A DNA stretch of 64,000 nt. It comes from Wyeomyia smithii (taxonomy: Eukaryota; Arthropoda; Insecta; Diptera; Culicidae). Each line of letters opens with the position of its first letter. The stretch's first letter is position 1. The notes under the pieces were generated by a model. That model worked only from the letters and a program-made list of their open reading frames with translations, did no database searches and was not told the origin of the DNA. A program made the translations under genes and the position numbers. Shown one piece after another: positions 20,731 to 33,140 of the stretch. The stretch lies in NCBI RefSeq assembly GCF_029784165.1, contig NC_073695.1, forward strand, positions 100,629,306 to 100,693,305, written 5' to 3'.

Positions 20731-21301
20731 TCAACGTCTGCCTCGACCTCGAGGTCCACCACGTCCTCCTCTTGGACCACCACGACCACCTATAGAAAAA
20801 AAGATTAGTTTGGCTGTGGATGAATTCAATCCAGGAGGAAACGTACCTCTAGTGCCTCTGCCTCGTCCCCGTTGACCACCGCGATTCGCTTCGCGCTTCT
20901 TTGCCCTAGTTTTAGGAGCATCGTCAATCAGCAGTGTCTCTAGTGGCAAACTGTCAGGCAGGATGTAATACCGTATATTGTTACCCCGAATACTGAGCGA
21001 ATCTAGCTGAACGGGATCTCGATTCTTGATGGTCATTTTAACAGCCTTCAAGTGGGTGTTCATCGCAACATCGACTCCAGTTATGGTGCCATGAACCTGA
21101 GTTCCATTTTTCAACTCGATTGTCACCGTTTCATGGCTAAGTTTCATCAAAAACCTGCGAATTGAAAATTTTGCGTATTAGCTGCTTGTCAAGCCGAATT
21201 GCGGAGATTGTTTTGAGGTTATACACTTGCGGCGTCTTGTCGATTATTTTCAGGATTATTTAGTTCAGCTACACAAGATTTGCTTACCTTACTAATTTCA
21301 T
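20731..21301 (-). CDS. SNRPD1: Small nuclear ribonucleoprotein Sm D1, three exons
   Basis: Exons are 21301-21288 (MKLVR start), 21154-20847 and 20789-20731, with GT-AG introns of 133 and 57 bp. The spliced product has 126 residues and begins [20 protein letters not shown]. It carries both Sm motifs: GTQVHGTITGVDVAMNTHLKAV, then RGNNIRYYILPDSL. The C-terminal tail (RAKKREANRGGQRGRGRGTR, then GRGGPRG repeats) is the RG-rich region that arginine methylation and SMN binding use in other animals. SmD1 is a subunit of the heptameric Sm ring on U1, U2, U4 and U5 snRNAs, assembled in the cytoplasm and acting in splicing in the nucleus. The second intron is a multiple of three without a stop. Its retention would insert 19 non-conserved residues (TFPPGLNSSTAKLIFFSIG-type) in the RG tail. 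I prefer splicing, because it restores an uninterrupted RG run. Confidence 0.96.
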
Positions 21302-21440
21302 GTTGCAGATTTGTGAGTTAATCAATGTTTAATGAGACTAAGTACTAATTTAACTGCTTCAATAAACGTTAAGTTAATTGATGCATAAAATACAACTTCT
21401 TTTGAGAATATAAACACTGCCGCTTTTCGAACGTTTGCCG

Positions 21441-21448
21441 TATCGATT
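21441..21448. promoter_or_regulatory. DRE-like motif upstream of SmD1
   Basis: TATCGATT differs by one base from the DRE (TATCGATA) common in promoters of fly housekeeping genes. It lies about 140 bp upstream of the SmD1 start codon. Weak evidence. Confidence 0.3.
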
Positions 21449-21747
21449 GGAATTTGACATTCGTGAAGGTATTGACTGCTACACCGCCAAAATCGAAAAA
21501 CGGTGCAATTTATGAACAGTACACGGTAAAAAATATTTTCTTGTTGATGAGAAGTGTTTCTGAATGACGCAGTTCTCGAGAAAGCTGCGATCAGCTGATT
21601 TTAGTGTATTTACAGCTTTTGACAGCTACCGGTATGTTCGAATGGTCGCAACTTGGATACAATCCAGATCGGAAAAGCGCGATAAAAAATAATTTATCCC
21701 TTATTTTTTTGACGACAGACGCAACACGAAGAAATCGTTAATATATC

Positions 21748-22110
21748 ACCACATACTTAGACATACGTAACACTGGCGATTTTTTTTTGGTACTATTTGC
21801 CCCACATCACCCGGTACCAACACCAGTATGAACTGCTCGACGAAAATGAGCGGAATGAATTTTCTTCATAGCAGCTCTACTCGAGCCCTCAACAAAATCC
21901 CTTACGAAACTGTCAAAAAGTTGTTTACAAAATCAATGCTGCATTTTTCGAGTGGAAACGAGACAAATATAGGGCTGCGCAGGTACACAACCTTCATAAA
22001 CTCAAACAGAGGTTTTTTTCACAGAGGTTGGTACTTTCAAATAGTTTATTTTGTACCAACTTTTTTGGAAGATTTCTTCCTGAGTGTTACGTATGTCTTA
22101 TGTATGTGGT
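21748..22110. mobile_element. MITE with terminal inverted repeats related to the 7-bp-TSD family
   Basis: The left end CCACATACTTAGACATACGT runs into AACACTGGCG. The right end inverts it (GAGTGTTACGTATGTCTTAT then GTATGTGGT). The layout CACA.ACT..AGACGTAACACTGG resembles the termini of the MITE at 1028-1332, so the two may be distant relatives. Possible 7-bp flanks (ATATCAC and GTATTAC) match at five of seven bases. An internal stretch pairs near 22016-22062 (GGTTGGTAC and GTACCAAC). Confidence 0.6.
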
Positions 22111-24228
22111 ATTACTGCGTACGTGTACGCGCGTCAAAACACTTCTCGTTTTGTTTCGCCGCCTCTAGTGACGCGTCGTTGCCGCTCCAGTATGACCGGT
22201 TCGAGCGTTTCACATATATGTTCGAAGAAGTAGATCAGACGCTTTTTGCTTCGTTTCTTTTGACGCCTCAGTATGTCATTAGCCTCAGGCAAATGAAAAA
22301 AGAGAGGGAAATGTCTCCGGTAGATTCGGGCTATTATTGGAACGCGCGATTTGTGTAGTGCGGACACGAACGTCTGTATAAAAAACAGCTTCTTCTCTTT
22401 TCTACTTTTGCATTTCCGAAGACATCTTCCAAATAATGCCAAATCGACACACGCAGTACATTTTTCGTTTCCTTTAGTAATGCTCTGTTGCCAGTACGTT
22501 CTCAATGTGACTCCCGACAGCCAGCGCGGATAGGTATCACGAACAATCAGCAACAACTAAAATCCCCACGGAAGACAGTAAAAAAAGTACAATTGGGATT
22601 GTCTGTTAATATGTTAAAAATTGCAATTTAATTTTTAAATGTAAATGTCTCAAATTGATATCATTTTTAAATTTCTGAACTAATTTTCTCCAAAAATAAT
22701 GTTCCAGTTTATTTTTAGAGGTTATGTATTTGTGGTCATAATTAAAAGAAGAAGAGAGTTTGTATCGTGAAATATTATTCAAAAAAGGGAGCAAGGGGTG
22801 GTCCAATCGGCATCAAAGTGGGGATTTTAAGCACAGTGATCTTAAATGAACAATCCCCTAAGCATTGAGCCATATCTGAGTACGGCAACATGTTTACATT
22901 GCAGTTATCGATTGCAGTTCGATAACTGCAACACTTGACACATGCCAAAATTTAGAGGGGGGTCCGTCACTACCATTGTTGTTTTCAATGATGTCGAAAT
23001 GAATTTTTTTTAATGGAATAGTGGCAAAAAACAGCAGAAAACTAAAATAGGTAAGCTTTTCGATTAATCAATTTGATATTCATATGTCCGCATCATAATT
23101 TATTGCGTTTTAGTAACTTCGTTACATAACCAATATGTAGACGAAAATAAAGTTCATTACAACAATAAACTATTTTACAGGACGTTTCTGAGCTCAATTC
23201 ATGAATGAAATTTTGAAAGACAGCTCGGAATCGCTGACATAACGCAAGTAAAAGCAGGATCCGTGACACCTGTTGGTTCGTAAAATGGTCTATTTAACGC
23301 ATGGTCACAAAATATTGTTTGTGATCTACTATGCACTGCCCTACTGAGTAATGAAAGCTATCCAAACAATGCACAAGGGATATGATTATAAGAGAAAACT
23401 CTTATAATAATTACGGAAAGTGAACCACATAACATGGTGGTTTTGCTTCATTGATTAATAGGGGAGATCTATAATCTCCCATATAGAATGAAGAGACAAC
23501 AGGTAAACGAAATCGAAAAAAAACATGAAAAAAATGAAATGTTTACAGAGATTTAACAATTTTCATTTTCGAATGCATTTAGAATCCCCCCGCGAGATCT
23601 GTCACTTCAATGTCAGATATGACTTTGACATCAGATTTGACGGATTGCGGTCCGATAACAGGAGGATGACATCTACTAGAAATCATGTATCGAATATCGT
23701 TAGCAATATGGCGGCATTTGTGTACATGTGTACATGTATGTAGAACAAAAGTTATTACACATTATTTGTGTTTATACTACAGCCTGTGAATTGAAAATTA
23801 ACAGTATGAATCACTTATTTAATACCGTTCCATACACATCACGTGATCAAATTGATAAATTTGATCGCTTTTAGTTTTATTTTGTCATCAATAGATAGAG
23901 CCAACATATGGAGCAGTTGCTCAAAAATTCTTTCCTTTAGAGTAAACTGCCCATTTTCCGGGTACCGCTAGTGTCAGCGGACCATTGAGATGTTGGGTAC
24001 ACTGCAAATATATGAGATTTGAAAGCGATAGCATAGTCCTGTCCGATAACTGCAAAGTTGTTGCAGTTATCGGTTTTGCAGTTAAAAAGCGTTGCAGTTT
24101 AAAGTCTTGCAGTTATCGTACGGCGACTGTATATTGTTTACATGAGGTGTGCACACTTAAGATGGAATGACCTATATAGATTTCCACGTAATATTGACGC
24201 TAAATTTAATTTGAGTGCAATTATTTTA
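22111..24228. other. Long stretch without a recognised gene; TTGCAGTTATCG repeats
   Basis: 22110-22560 is GC-richer and open on both strands in places, but no domain is recognised in either frame. TTGCAGTTATCG or its complement occurs near 22900-22932 (about three times) and 24046-24118 (about three times), so the two blocks share a repeated 12-mer. 22570-23900 is otherwise AT-rich, with no conserved coding sequence seen. Confidence 0.45.
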
Positions 24229-24394
24229 TACACACTTAAAATTCATTGCCGGTTCTAGGTAATTTTTGCCGAGAATGGCACCACTGAAAGCTCGGTTAAC
24301 TGAAATATCGGGATAAACTATTACCTAGCTATCATTACCGAGATTACGGAACGGCAAAAATTACCGAGCCCCGGCAATAAATTTTAAGTGTGTA
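24229..24394. mobile_element. Palindromic MITE with TA target
   Basis: A 166-bp unit including TA at both edges. Ends are CACACTTAAAATTCATTGCC and, inverted, CACACTTAAAATTTATTGCC. The inner arms also pair (GGTAATTTTTGCCG with CGGCAAAAATTACC). This is a Tc1/mariner-type MITE by its TA duplication and palindromic form. Confidence 0.8.
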
Positions 24395-24639
24395 TGTAGT
24401 CTACGGGTACTTGCGAAATTTATATACATATGCATATATGCATGCAAAATTTGAAGGTAAAAGATAAATTCATATGGAGAATGGATATGGAGTGAATATC
24501 TTTCTTAAAAAACGTATCGAATCACGGAATATTTCAGCTAAAAATAATGAATATAATATCCAAATTGAATAGTCCATTTCTCCACACCTTGTGTAGTTCG
24601 CAACAAGAAATAACAGCAACATCTTTTGACGTTTTTGGT

Positions 24640-25600
24640 GTACGAGCGAGCGAGTAAGTACTATAATAATAATCCTCGCCCGCGCACGTCTAGGATGACA
24701 ATCAAAACAGTGACGGTGTAGGAGGAAAACACACGGCAAGTCGACACAGATGTATACACATTCCAATTAGAACAAACGGGACAGCGTGCATCCATCAGAG
24801 CTCGAGCAGACCGAAAAAAGGCAAAAAGGAAAAATAACTTTTCAGCAGCTCGTCGTCGTCGTGGTCGCGTTTTTCCACACACAGCCGTGCGTGTTCTTTG
24901 GCAGGGCTCCGTTTTTCTTAGCGCCTACAACAAACCAATTCCGATTCGAAATAAGCTCGCAGACTGTGCGTTCCTATAGGAAAGTCGATTGAAAACATTA
25001 AATCGGATTCGTTTTGCTCCGCGGTTCAGTGTGGGATCCCCAGTTTTGTGTCGTTGAATGCACGATTGTGTCCTCGCAAATAAAACAAGATTCGCAATCT
25101 TCTGTATCCTTGTGCAGGTTGCTGACCATCGTGACCATCGCGGAGTGAAAAGTTCTGCTAAAATCCAGTGCAGCTCAATCCGTAAAGTGTAAACGGCAGA
25201 AAAGTAGTTGAGAGCACTAGCTGAAAAATTTGCAAGAGCTTTTTTGCAAGCAGTTTTTATTCCGTGTTTTAAGACAGGTTCCGAACGGATTCCCGTCGCT
25301 GTGTGAAGTGTTTTGGGTGCAAAAGAAAGTGAAATAGAACAAAAGGAGTTCCAATTAGATCTCGACTGCTGGATTGTGCTGTTTGTTGCCCCCATCTGAG
25401 GTGCGATGACAAGTTGTATATACTGATTGGAAGGTAGCTGCATTCAGGGTGCTTTTTCCTGCCGGAGGCCGTCCGGGTTAGCTGGGTCAAAAGTGACCTC
25501 TAATCGGAGCCGACAGTTGACAGCCAGAGCATATTAATGTTTAGCCACCATCAGTACGACGGCAGCGTGACAGAGACTATAAACTGGTGAAGATTTTAGG
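24640..25600 (+). other. Possible promoter / untranslated first exon of a distant gene
   Basis: This block is more GC- and CpG-rich than its surroundings. It has GAGCGAGCGAG near 24645 and (CGT)n near 24853. About 25020-25440 is rich in GTGAAGTG/AAAGTGTAAA-type text usual in fly and mosquito 5' untranslated leaders. An initiator-like TTCAGTGTG lies near 25025, and a GAAG|GTAGCT donor-like site near 25431. No conserved reading frame is present on either strand. If real, the coding exons lie beyond the window or beyond the following repeats. This is inference from composition only. Confidence 0.3.
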
Positions 25601-25760
25601 TCTTGTAGTTTTCGTTCGTGTAGAGCCCTCAAATGCATTAACGCAGCAGAAAAAAAATTCGCAAAACGAGTGAGCGTGTGTCGGCGCGACAGAGAAAGGG
25701 AGAGTGAATTGCCGCTGCTGGCTGGAAGAAGGGATGCCAGCATGTTCACATTTGGTTAGT

Positions 25761-28214
25761 GGGTTCGGTGGGTTTTAATTCAGGCCCCAAACTATCACTA
25801 AAAGTCGTTGCTGATGTCGATTTTCGAAAAAAAATAATTATGAACTGAATATCCATACCTCGTGAAGCATAAGGTTTCCCAAAAACTTTTTAAATGCAAA
25901 AAACTAACTTCAAAACCATGGTTTATCCTAATAATTGTCTTAAGAAGGTTTCAGTTTTCTTTTTCAGCCATTGATAGGTGGTTTCTTGGGATTGTATAAC
26001 AATTTCACGATACTAAATTGCCCAAAAGTATCACTTCCCTAAAAACTACAATTAGAACTTTCACATTTTTTTTTATTTCGAGCAAAATATATGCGAGTGT
26101 TGTTATCATCATCTTTAACCAGATCCAAAGATCTTGTGTTATTATTTGTTATTTTAAACTAGAACTTTGGATTTGATTTAGATTAACAGCAGGATATTAC
26201 TCATTTTTCAAAGCTTATAGAACATTCTTGTTTATACAACTTCTGTAATCACCCGGCTCTTTTCCGATTGTTCTTTATTATGGAAGGTTTCATTAAATCA
26301 TGCTAGAATATTTTATTCAATTTCGGTTGGACTTTAACAATCTGTATACTGAATTAATTGGGAATTCAATAATCTAAACTGGCTACCAAGTGTGATTATA
26401 CAGATTTAAAAGCGTGTTATTCCAGCTTGTGATAATGCCGACAGAATGCAGCATGCTTCTTTGCCCTTGTCCGTTGTCATCTTCCAGTTCGTGAGTATCC
26501 GGAGTAAAGCTCATTAAATTAAAACCAACCGACAAGTGAAATTTTGTTTTGGTAATATACGTGTATAAACTACTTATTACCTATTTATGTCGGTCAGTTT
26601 TATGGTATCCTTTCAAAAAAAAAAAAAAGAAAAAGGTTCACCTTGCCTAATGGCGTGGATCATGCGGACCGGCCTGGTCGCGTATGTTATGTGTGTAAGC
26701 TTGCCAAAATACCAAAATGTCACCGCATCTGTATACCAGACAGTGGCAGTAGAAGCAATATAAAGTAACTCGCGGTTCACTGGGCGATGGTCGATGGTGG
26801 AAAATGGTGTAATGCTGGCTCAATTCTATAATTATCAAAAAATTCGTGTTTTCTTCGGCGTATACGTTTTATTTTCTTCTCTTTTTTGCCTGTCGCCCTC
26901 CCGAAGGCGGCAGCAGTGCTCAGATTTTGAATTGAACCCCGCGTGCTAGACGACCCTTTCACATTACAGTTTTTTTCAGCGCGACCGTTTCTGTACGGTT
27001 CAGTTCGGGATGATAGGTAGCCGAAAGTAGGAGTGGCGTACGAAACCATGCGAGGAAAGGAGAATGTGCATACAGTGCTCCGTCCGATTTTAAAATTTGA
27101 ATACAGAGGCAGCCGCTGCTGTTGGGATATGAATCAAGCGAACAGCTTTGAACCAGAAGAATGCAGAATCACAAATTTTCCTTCATGCGTCCTGTATTGT
27201 CGATCGGTGTTCTGGCCCTCGCCGGGGTTTTCTTTTTTTTCTGAGTCACAGCAATAAGAAACGTATAGCGGCGGGAAACAGGGAACAATGATGGTTGCCC
27301 CGCTTGGTACCGGAAGGTTCTACTAGGCGAAGATGTTGCCGATAGCTGGTAATAAGTTAAGAAGATATAAGCGGCATTGTCATTGACGTATTAAACGGAG
27401 TATTTAATTACTTGAATTTCAAATTTATCAATAGAGTTAAAAGAATAACTTTTCAACCATCTTCTCTCCCAAATTTTCTATGCTATGGATAATTTTGTTT
27501 ATTTTTTTTTGGACGAAAAGCTGTAACGGTTTTGTATGTATGTGCCTATAGGCACTCTTTCTACTAAATTTTCTTGTTGATTGAAACTGCAGTGATGAAA
27601 GGTTGACTGTTCCTGCACACAATTGTAGAATAAAATATTTTTTTGGGAGTTTTTGCCAACTTTTTTGTCTTGAAATACTCAGGTATTGCATTTTTAGCCG
27701 TTGCCCTATAGAACATTATTTTGAAAGTTTCTCGCAATTATCCAAAACGTGAATTTCATCGTCAAATAATCGCAATACAATTTTTGATTGTCATTGCGGT
27801 TTGGGATTTCTTCTACACCTTCCCACAGTACGATTCGAACACCCAAAATTTTTGTCACTTCCTTGTTTCTTTTCGTAAATCAGACGTTTATTTTTCAATC
27901 GCCGCTGCTTTTAAAATAACCTGAAATCTAACATAGCCATTAGTACATTAGTATAGAACCTAGCTCTGTCTATGTGAAATATTTCTCACACTGCTTAAAT
28001 ATTTCAACAGGAACAGTGGTTTCGAATTTTATCTTAGTGCCGTTTGTAAATTGAAACTAGTTGAAACAAGTTAACTAAGTTCAACAAACAGCATTTAAAA
28101 GGAATCATTTAAGCAGATTTTTGCTTATTCTCTGTTAAAACAGCTACTACATCGTTTTCTATAAATTCCGATACAATCTCAAAATTCCATAATGATATGT
28201 AATTATCACACGTT
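25761..28214. other. No gene recognised
   Basis: Mostly AT-rich, unique-looking DNA. 26620-26650 has a poly(A) run. 26870-27060 is GC-richer with no recognised domain. Nothing else can be supported. Confidence 0.5.
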
Positions 28215-31200
28215 TTATTTTTATTTATTTTTTATTTAAAGTACTTTTCATAGTCAACATCCATAGCATGTGTTTTGGAATAACCCCTCCCTTAGTTAGC
28301 TTCACCAACTTCAAAACGCTTTTCGAAGCTGTCGCAGGCGACAAGTATGTTTGTATTTCGTGGCTGGCCCTGATTACTGTACACAGATTACAAGATGCTC
28401 GAACTCATTGATGGAGTTGAGCTTGTTGGTTTCAAACCCATACCCCGATTCGGTACTACATGGTTAACGAAACCAGTCACTGCTTTGGTATTGAGTTAAG
28501 AGGTAACTTCCGAAGGAGTTGAATCTCGATGGAGCAAGAGCCCCGCAAAAGCAGAGCAAACGCGTTGAGCTCTCAGGTTCAGCGGTGCAGAAGCTTACTT
28601 ACCTTACCAGTCAGCTCTAGGCCGAAGTGTCCCTTGCTGTTCGAAGAAGTCGTCTCCATTCAACTCGGTCCATGGCTGCAGCTCGCCAGCCATGTCGTCT
28701 GCGGAGGCCCCGCAGGTCGTCTTCCACTTGATCGAGCCACCTTGCTCGCTGCGCGCCCCGTCGCCTTGTTCCAGTCGGGTTATTATCAAGAACCATTTTC
28801 ACCGGGTTGTCGTCCGACATCCTAATGACATGCCCAGCCCACCGTAGTCTCCCGATTTTCGCCGTTTGAACGATGAGTGGTTTTCCCAGCAGTTGATGCA
28901 ACTCGTGGTTCATCCGCCTCCGCCATGATCCATCTTCCATCTGCACTCCACCACAGATGGTACGCAACACCTTTCGTTCGAAAACCCCAAGGGCGTGTTG
29001 GTCCTCCACGAGCATAGTCCAGGTTTCGTTTATTCGAGCGGAGCGTCCTACGGATTCCAAAGTAGGCACGATTTCCTGCCATAAGGCGTCGACGAATTTC
29101 TTTGCTGGTGTCGTTGTCAGCAGTCACCAGTGAGCCCAGGTACACGAACTCGTCTACCGCCTCGATTTCATCACCGCTAATATGAATTCGTGGCGGGAGG
29201 TTAACACTGTCTTCTCTGGAACCTCTTCCTCTCATGTACTTGGTCTTCGAAGCTGATGACGGTGCAGAAGCTGCAAGTGTCGATTGAGACTTTGCCGATT
29301 TTCTTCAAATGCTAAAGAGCAGGACAATGCAATGGGGAGTCACGTGATGATATGTAGTTCACTACGAGTTAAACTAAGTAGCTTTTTGGTAACCGCAGGG
29401 CTTAGGTGGATAAACTGTTTAGCTTGTCTGCAACCCGGTGCATGTTGCCATTGAAATGGTATTTATAGCTTTTTCCGTGTACTTAGTTCGCCTTTAATGG
29501 CGAATGTAGAGGTACCCAGGGTCCAATGAATTGCTGGGCAGATCCTTGTCTTGCTAAGCTGTCAACATGTTCATTTGTTGAGGCGGAAAAGCTTCCCGAG
29601 TGGTGTACTGCACTTCCAGGCTAGTCTGGAGACACATTTGTTAGACTTTAATACCAGTAGTGCAGCCCGACTGTCTGAAAAGATTTCAATTTTTGTATGT
29701 CTATACTTCTGCTTGAAAAACGGTTGGCCACTTGCCCAAAGCGATAGTAGCCTTTATATTTGGTTCGTAGATCCCTGATCAAGTCTGGGGTCCGATTTTT
29801 GAGCCATCCGTGTAGAAACGGATGGTGCCCGATGGAGGACTCGGCCCTCCATTGCTCCACGTTGAGCGATCTGTGTCAGTCACTTTGTATGGAAGGTCCA
29901 TATTGGGCTTCGCTTCCATCCAGTGAGAGACTGTTGTTACTGTAGGTGTTAGCTTGAGCTCCTTCAGGATGCGCTAGGTCACCTTCGAGCATCGTTGTTT
30001 TTCTCAGCTACGCCAAGCTATGCCTTCTTCACATGAAGATGTAGAGTTAGTAGGCAGAGCATGGCTTTCATGGCTGTAGTCGGCGTTGTGCGCAGGGCGC
30101 TGATAACTGAAGGACAGGCCAAGCGTTGAACTTTGGAAACTTCGCCTGAGTTGTCGTTTCAGTTACCTCAGTCCACCATACGAGGATTGCGTAGGTTATA
30201 TGAGGCCGCGCAATGGTGTAAGACCAGAGCGCTAATTGTGGTTTTAGCCCCCAAGTCTTGCCGAACACGATACTGCAAACCCAGATAGCTGAAGTTCAGC
30301 TTCTTATCCAGAATGATTTCAAGATATTTGAGCTCATTTCTTACACTCAGTTTTACCCCGTTTAATAGCGGAGGAGTGATTGAATGCATCCTTCTCTTGG
30401 TAAAGGGTATAATTGTTTCAGCAGGGTTAATGTTCAGCACTTCTTCTAAGCATCACTGAGAGGTGGTGTTAAGGGCCGTTTGTATATGACTAGATAGTAT
30501 TGCATAACATTTTCCTCGAACAACAAGAACTACGTCATCAGCATAACCAATGACTTCGTAGGCTTCCCGAGAGAGTTATTAGCTTGGTTAGAAGAACCTC
30601 TACCACCAGTGACCATAACAGTGGAGAGAGAAACTCGCCTTGAGGACACCCTCTCACTGCCTCTGTGCATTGCTTGGATCCAGCTCATTGTAGTATTGTC
30701 GACTCCTTTATTTTGTAGAGCCGTGTACATTGATGCAAATGACGTGTTATCGAAAGCTCTCTCTCTTTATACTTCTATGACTTCTCGATCTTCGTCACTA
30801 GGCAATGCAAAGCGGTTTCAGTAGATTTACTCAGTTAATAAACCTTTTGATGCTTATGCAAGTGTAACTCCTTCACAACCTCGCTGCGAATCTAGTTGTC
30901 CGTAAATTTCTCCTTCAACATGAGAAGAGGTGAAGCCAGACTTATAGGTCTGAAAGCGTTGGGCAATGTTTTGTCTTTTTTGCCTTCCTTTGGGATATGT
31001 CCCAGAGTAAAGCTGGCTCGAAAAGGCAGAATACCGTCCGGTTTTGGCGACTTCAGAAGCTCAAAAAAGCGAGGTTCCCGATTGATAAAAGTCTCCGTGA
31101 ACAGTGGACGAGTGAGCCCTGCGGAATTACGTGACGTTGTGCGTCTGGATCCGAGGTTCTTTAGCACTTTAGCGTTCGGTCCGCAGATTACTGTCGACCC

Positions 31201-32850
31201 GAGAAAGTGGGTGTTCATAACCTCCAGCGTTTCTTGGTGGTGACAATCAGACTACCACCATTTTCCTCTTTCAATTACCGAAGACCATTCGTATGATGTT
31301 TGGCTATCGCTTTTTGTAGTCGAATTTCCTCAGGCAGAGTCTGAATGTCTTCACAGAGTGGAAGTCTGGACTTCCTTTTGGCCTTGCGTAGCTCAGCGTT
31401 ATAGTGTTTGATTGCAGTCCTGGGATTTGACTGTGGGTTGCAATAGATCAACTTACCGTTCGCGTTGGTTAATCCAAGGATGCTGGTGTTGTGAACCCAT
31501 GGTTCCTGGATCAGCGCTACGGATAGCTGATCCTTGATGAATCTCCTGCAAAGAGCACTAGAAGCGCCTTTTGGGTGATGCAGATTCACCTGAACGTAGC
31601 GTATGCTGCTCACGATGTTGACGACGCGTCCTTCATCGGATCTAGTTGAGTCCCGATTGGTGGACGGTTGCCATCAGCGGTGATGCTGGGTTGGGTTGAC
31701 TGCGTAACCTCAGCAATAGGCTTCAGTTGCAGCAGACGGTAGGCGACAGCAGTGCGACTCTCACGTTCAGGCGGCGGTATGCGGCTCTGAGGGCCGCGAC
31801 TGGTCAGATGCTCACACTTACTCCTCTTTAGATTTTTCGGCGGAACCTTCTTCGCTATCGCGGTAGTGCATCGTGCAGGTGGTAGCAGTGCAGGGAGGTT
31901 AGGAGGGAGTCTCCTAACGTACCTTTCCTACCTTAGCACAAGAGCCTTTCGCGCCTGTGTTAGATGACTTTCTGCCAATCTGCCGCATGCGTGCTTTGTC
32001 GTACTTGTAGTTCAGCAGAAGGCTCTCTACCGCCATCAGGTTAGTAGACTGTTGGTCCAGCTACACCTTCGACAGTTTTTCCAGTAATGTTTCGATGATA
32101 TACTCACCATGCACGTGTAGAGAAACCGTCGTTCTGGTTTTGCAGTAGACGGAGTATTCTCTCATTTGTGGTGTCCACACTGTCCTGGAAGTACCCTATG
32201 GATCATAGGGCCTTTGGCAGGTCTTTGGTGTGCAAGACACGGAGGTGTGCTTCCTCTCACAGTTTGAGAGAACATGCCGTAGTCTCCAGCCACCTAGCTG
32301 TGTCGTTGTCGGCACAGTCAAGTTGTAGGGTACCGGTTTTTAGACGGCAGCTCCTGAATTCGGGCCTAATGGCAGACTGGATAGTCAATCGATGTGATTG
32401 ACATGCTCCAGCATCTCCCTATAAGTTACCCCTGTTGTTTGTCGCGGTGCAGGTGGTTACGTGCATGCCAAGTCCCGGAGCTTTATGCTGCTCGGGCCTT
32501 CAGCGCTCGTGTTTGGCGACGCTGTCTTTGTCGACCGTTGTCGCTTATTTGCGACCTGACCTGGCCTCCTCACATGAGTGGCCTTGGCTTAGCAGTCTCT
32601 CTAGGCGCCGCCGTTGCGATTGGGAGAACCGTTTGACAGAAACACGAGATGACTCAGGTTTCCCTTTGTCATTCGACTGCGTCACCGGATCGGGAAGACA
32701 GTCCGTCGGGCTCTCCCCTTTCCCTTTCCTTGTTAACTTCGTTAGCGGCTGGGAATTTGTTAAAAGCTATTACAACAGCCATTGTTGAAGGCTATTGCAA
32801 CCATCCTCCTTTCCAGGGGCTTTGGACCCTTCTGCTTCAGTTCTCAATAA
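28215..32850 (-). mobile_element. Decayed LOA/R1-group LINE with RNase H (antisense)
   Basis: In minus-strand order: 32830-32100 is a gag-like ORF1 remnant with text of the DUF4780 type (TLQLDCADNDTARWLETTACSL, HTKDLPKALWSIGYFQDSVDT). 31613-31275 begins the endonuclease (YVQVNLHHPKGAS, ALIQEPWVH). 31218-30892 is the RT entry (KSPKPDGILPFR, NAFRPISLASPLL). 30730-30440 is the palm, with the FADD region decayed. 30440-30068 is the thumb (NELKYLEIILDKKLNF). About 29950-29400 is RNase H-like. The 3' end is an A-rich tail at about 28215-28245. The endonuclease to RT join lacks most of the endonuclease. Gag, EN, RT, RNase H and tail point to LOA/R1-type families. Many stops make it a pseudo-element. 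Confidence 0.75.
28596..29259 (-). mobile_element. 5'-truncated RTE-type LINE inserted in the LOA-like element
   Basis: A 664-bp insertion is bounded by the 13-bp direct repeat CGGTGCAGAAGCT (28583-28595 and 29260-29272). The minus strand encodes the post-RT region (GDEIEAVDEFVYLGSLVTADN, NRAYFGIRRTLRS) and, after a frameshift, the C-terminal domain (KIGRLRWAGHVIRMSDDNPV, RRRGAQRARWLDQVEDDLR). It ends in a short GGTAAG/GTAAGTAA tandem tail. This is textbook target-primed insertion of a truncated LINE. Confidence 0.88.
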
Positions 32851-33140
32851 TTTAAGTCTATTCGTAAAGTCTAAACTTAACTAAAGAGAACCGTCACAGG
32901 CGGAGTTGAGTACTACTTTCTGAATAACTCTAGTAGTATAATCTCTTTCCCGCTCACGAGGTTTTCATTATTTAAAAGTTGACGGGTTAAAATTGGGCAA
33001 AATACTTTATAGACTAATTGAAGTTAGTGTAGAATATTCCACTTTGAAGAAAAAGGTGAAATTTGAAATGATGCTCTGAGCGCAGCAGGGATTTTTTTTT
33101 CAAAACACGAAAAAAATTGTGCATTTAACTATTTGAAGTA

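Noticed and set aside
22134..22556. 140-residue open frame on the minus strand as a gene
   Set aside because: No recognisable domain, no splice context, and the opposite strand is also open, so it is probably chance or repeat sequence.
26600..27260. Gene in the GC-richer block
   Set aside because: Several short open frames on both strands, but none with a known domain or plausible splice structure.
32394..32855. Plus-strand open frames as host genes
   Set aside because: The antisense strand carries gag-like text of the LOA/R1-type element; the plus-strand frames are shadows.
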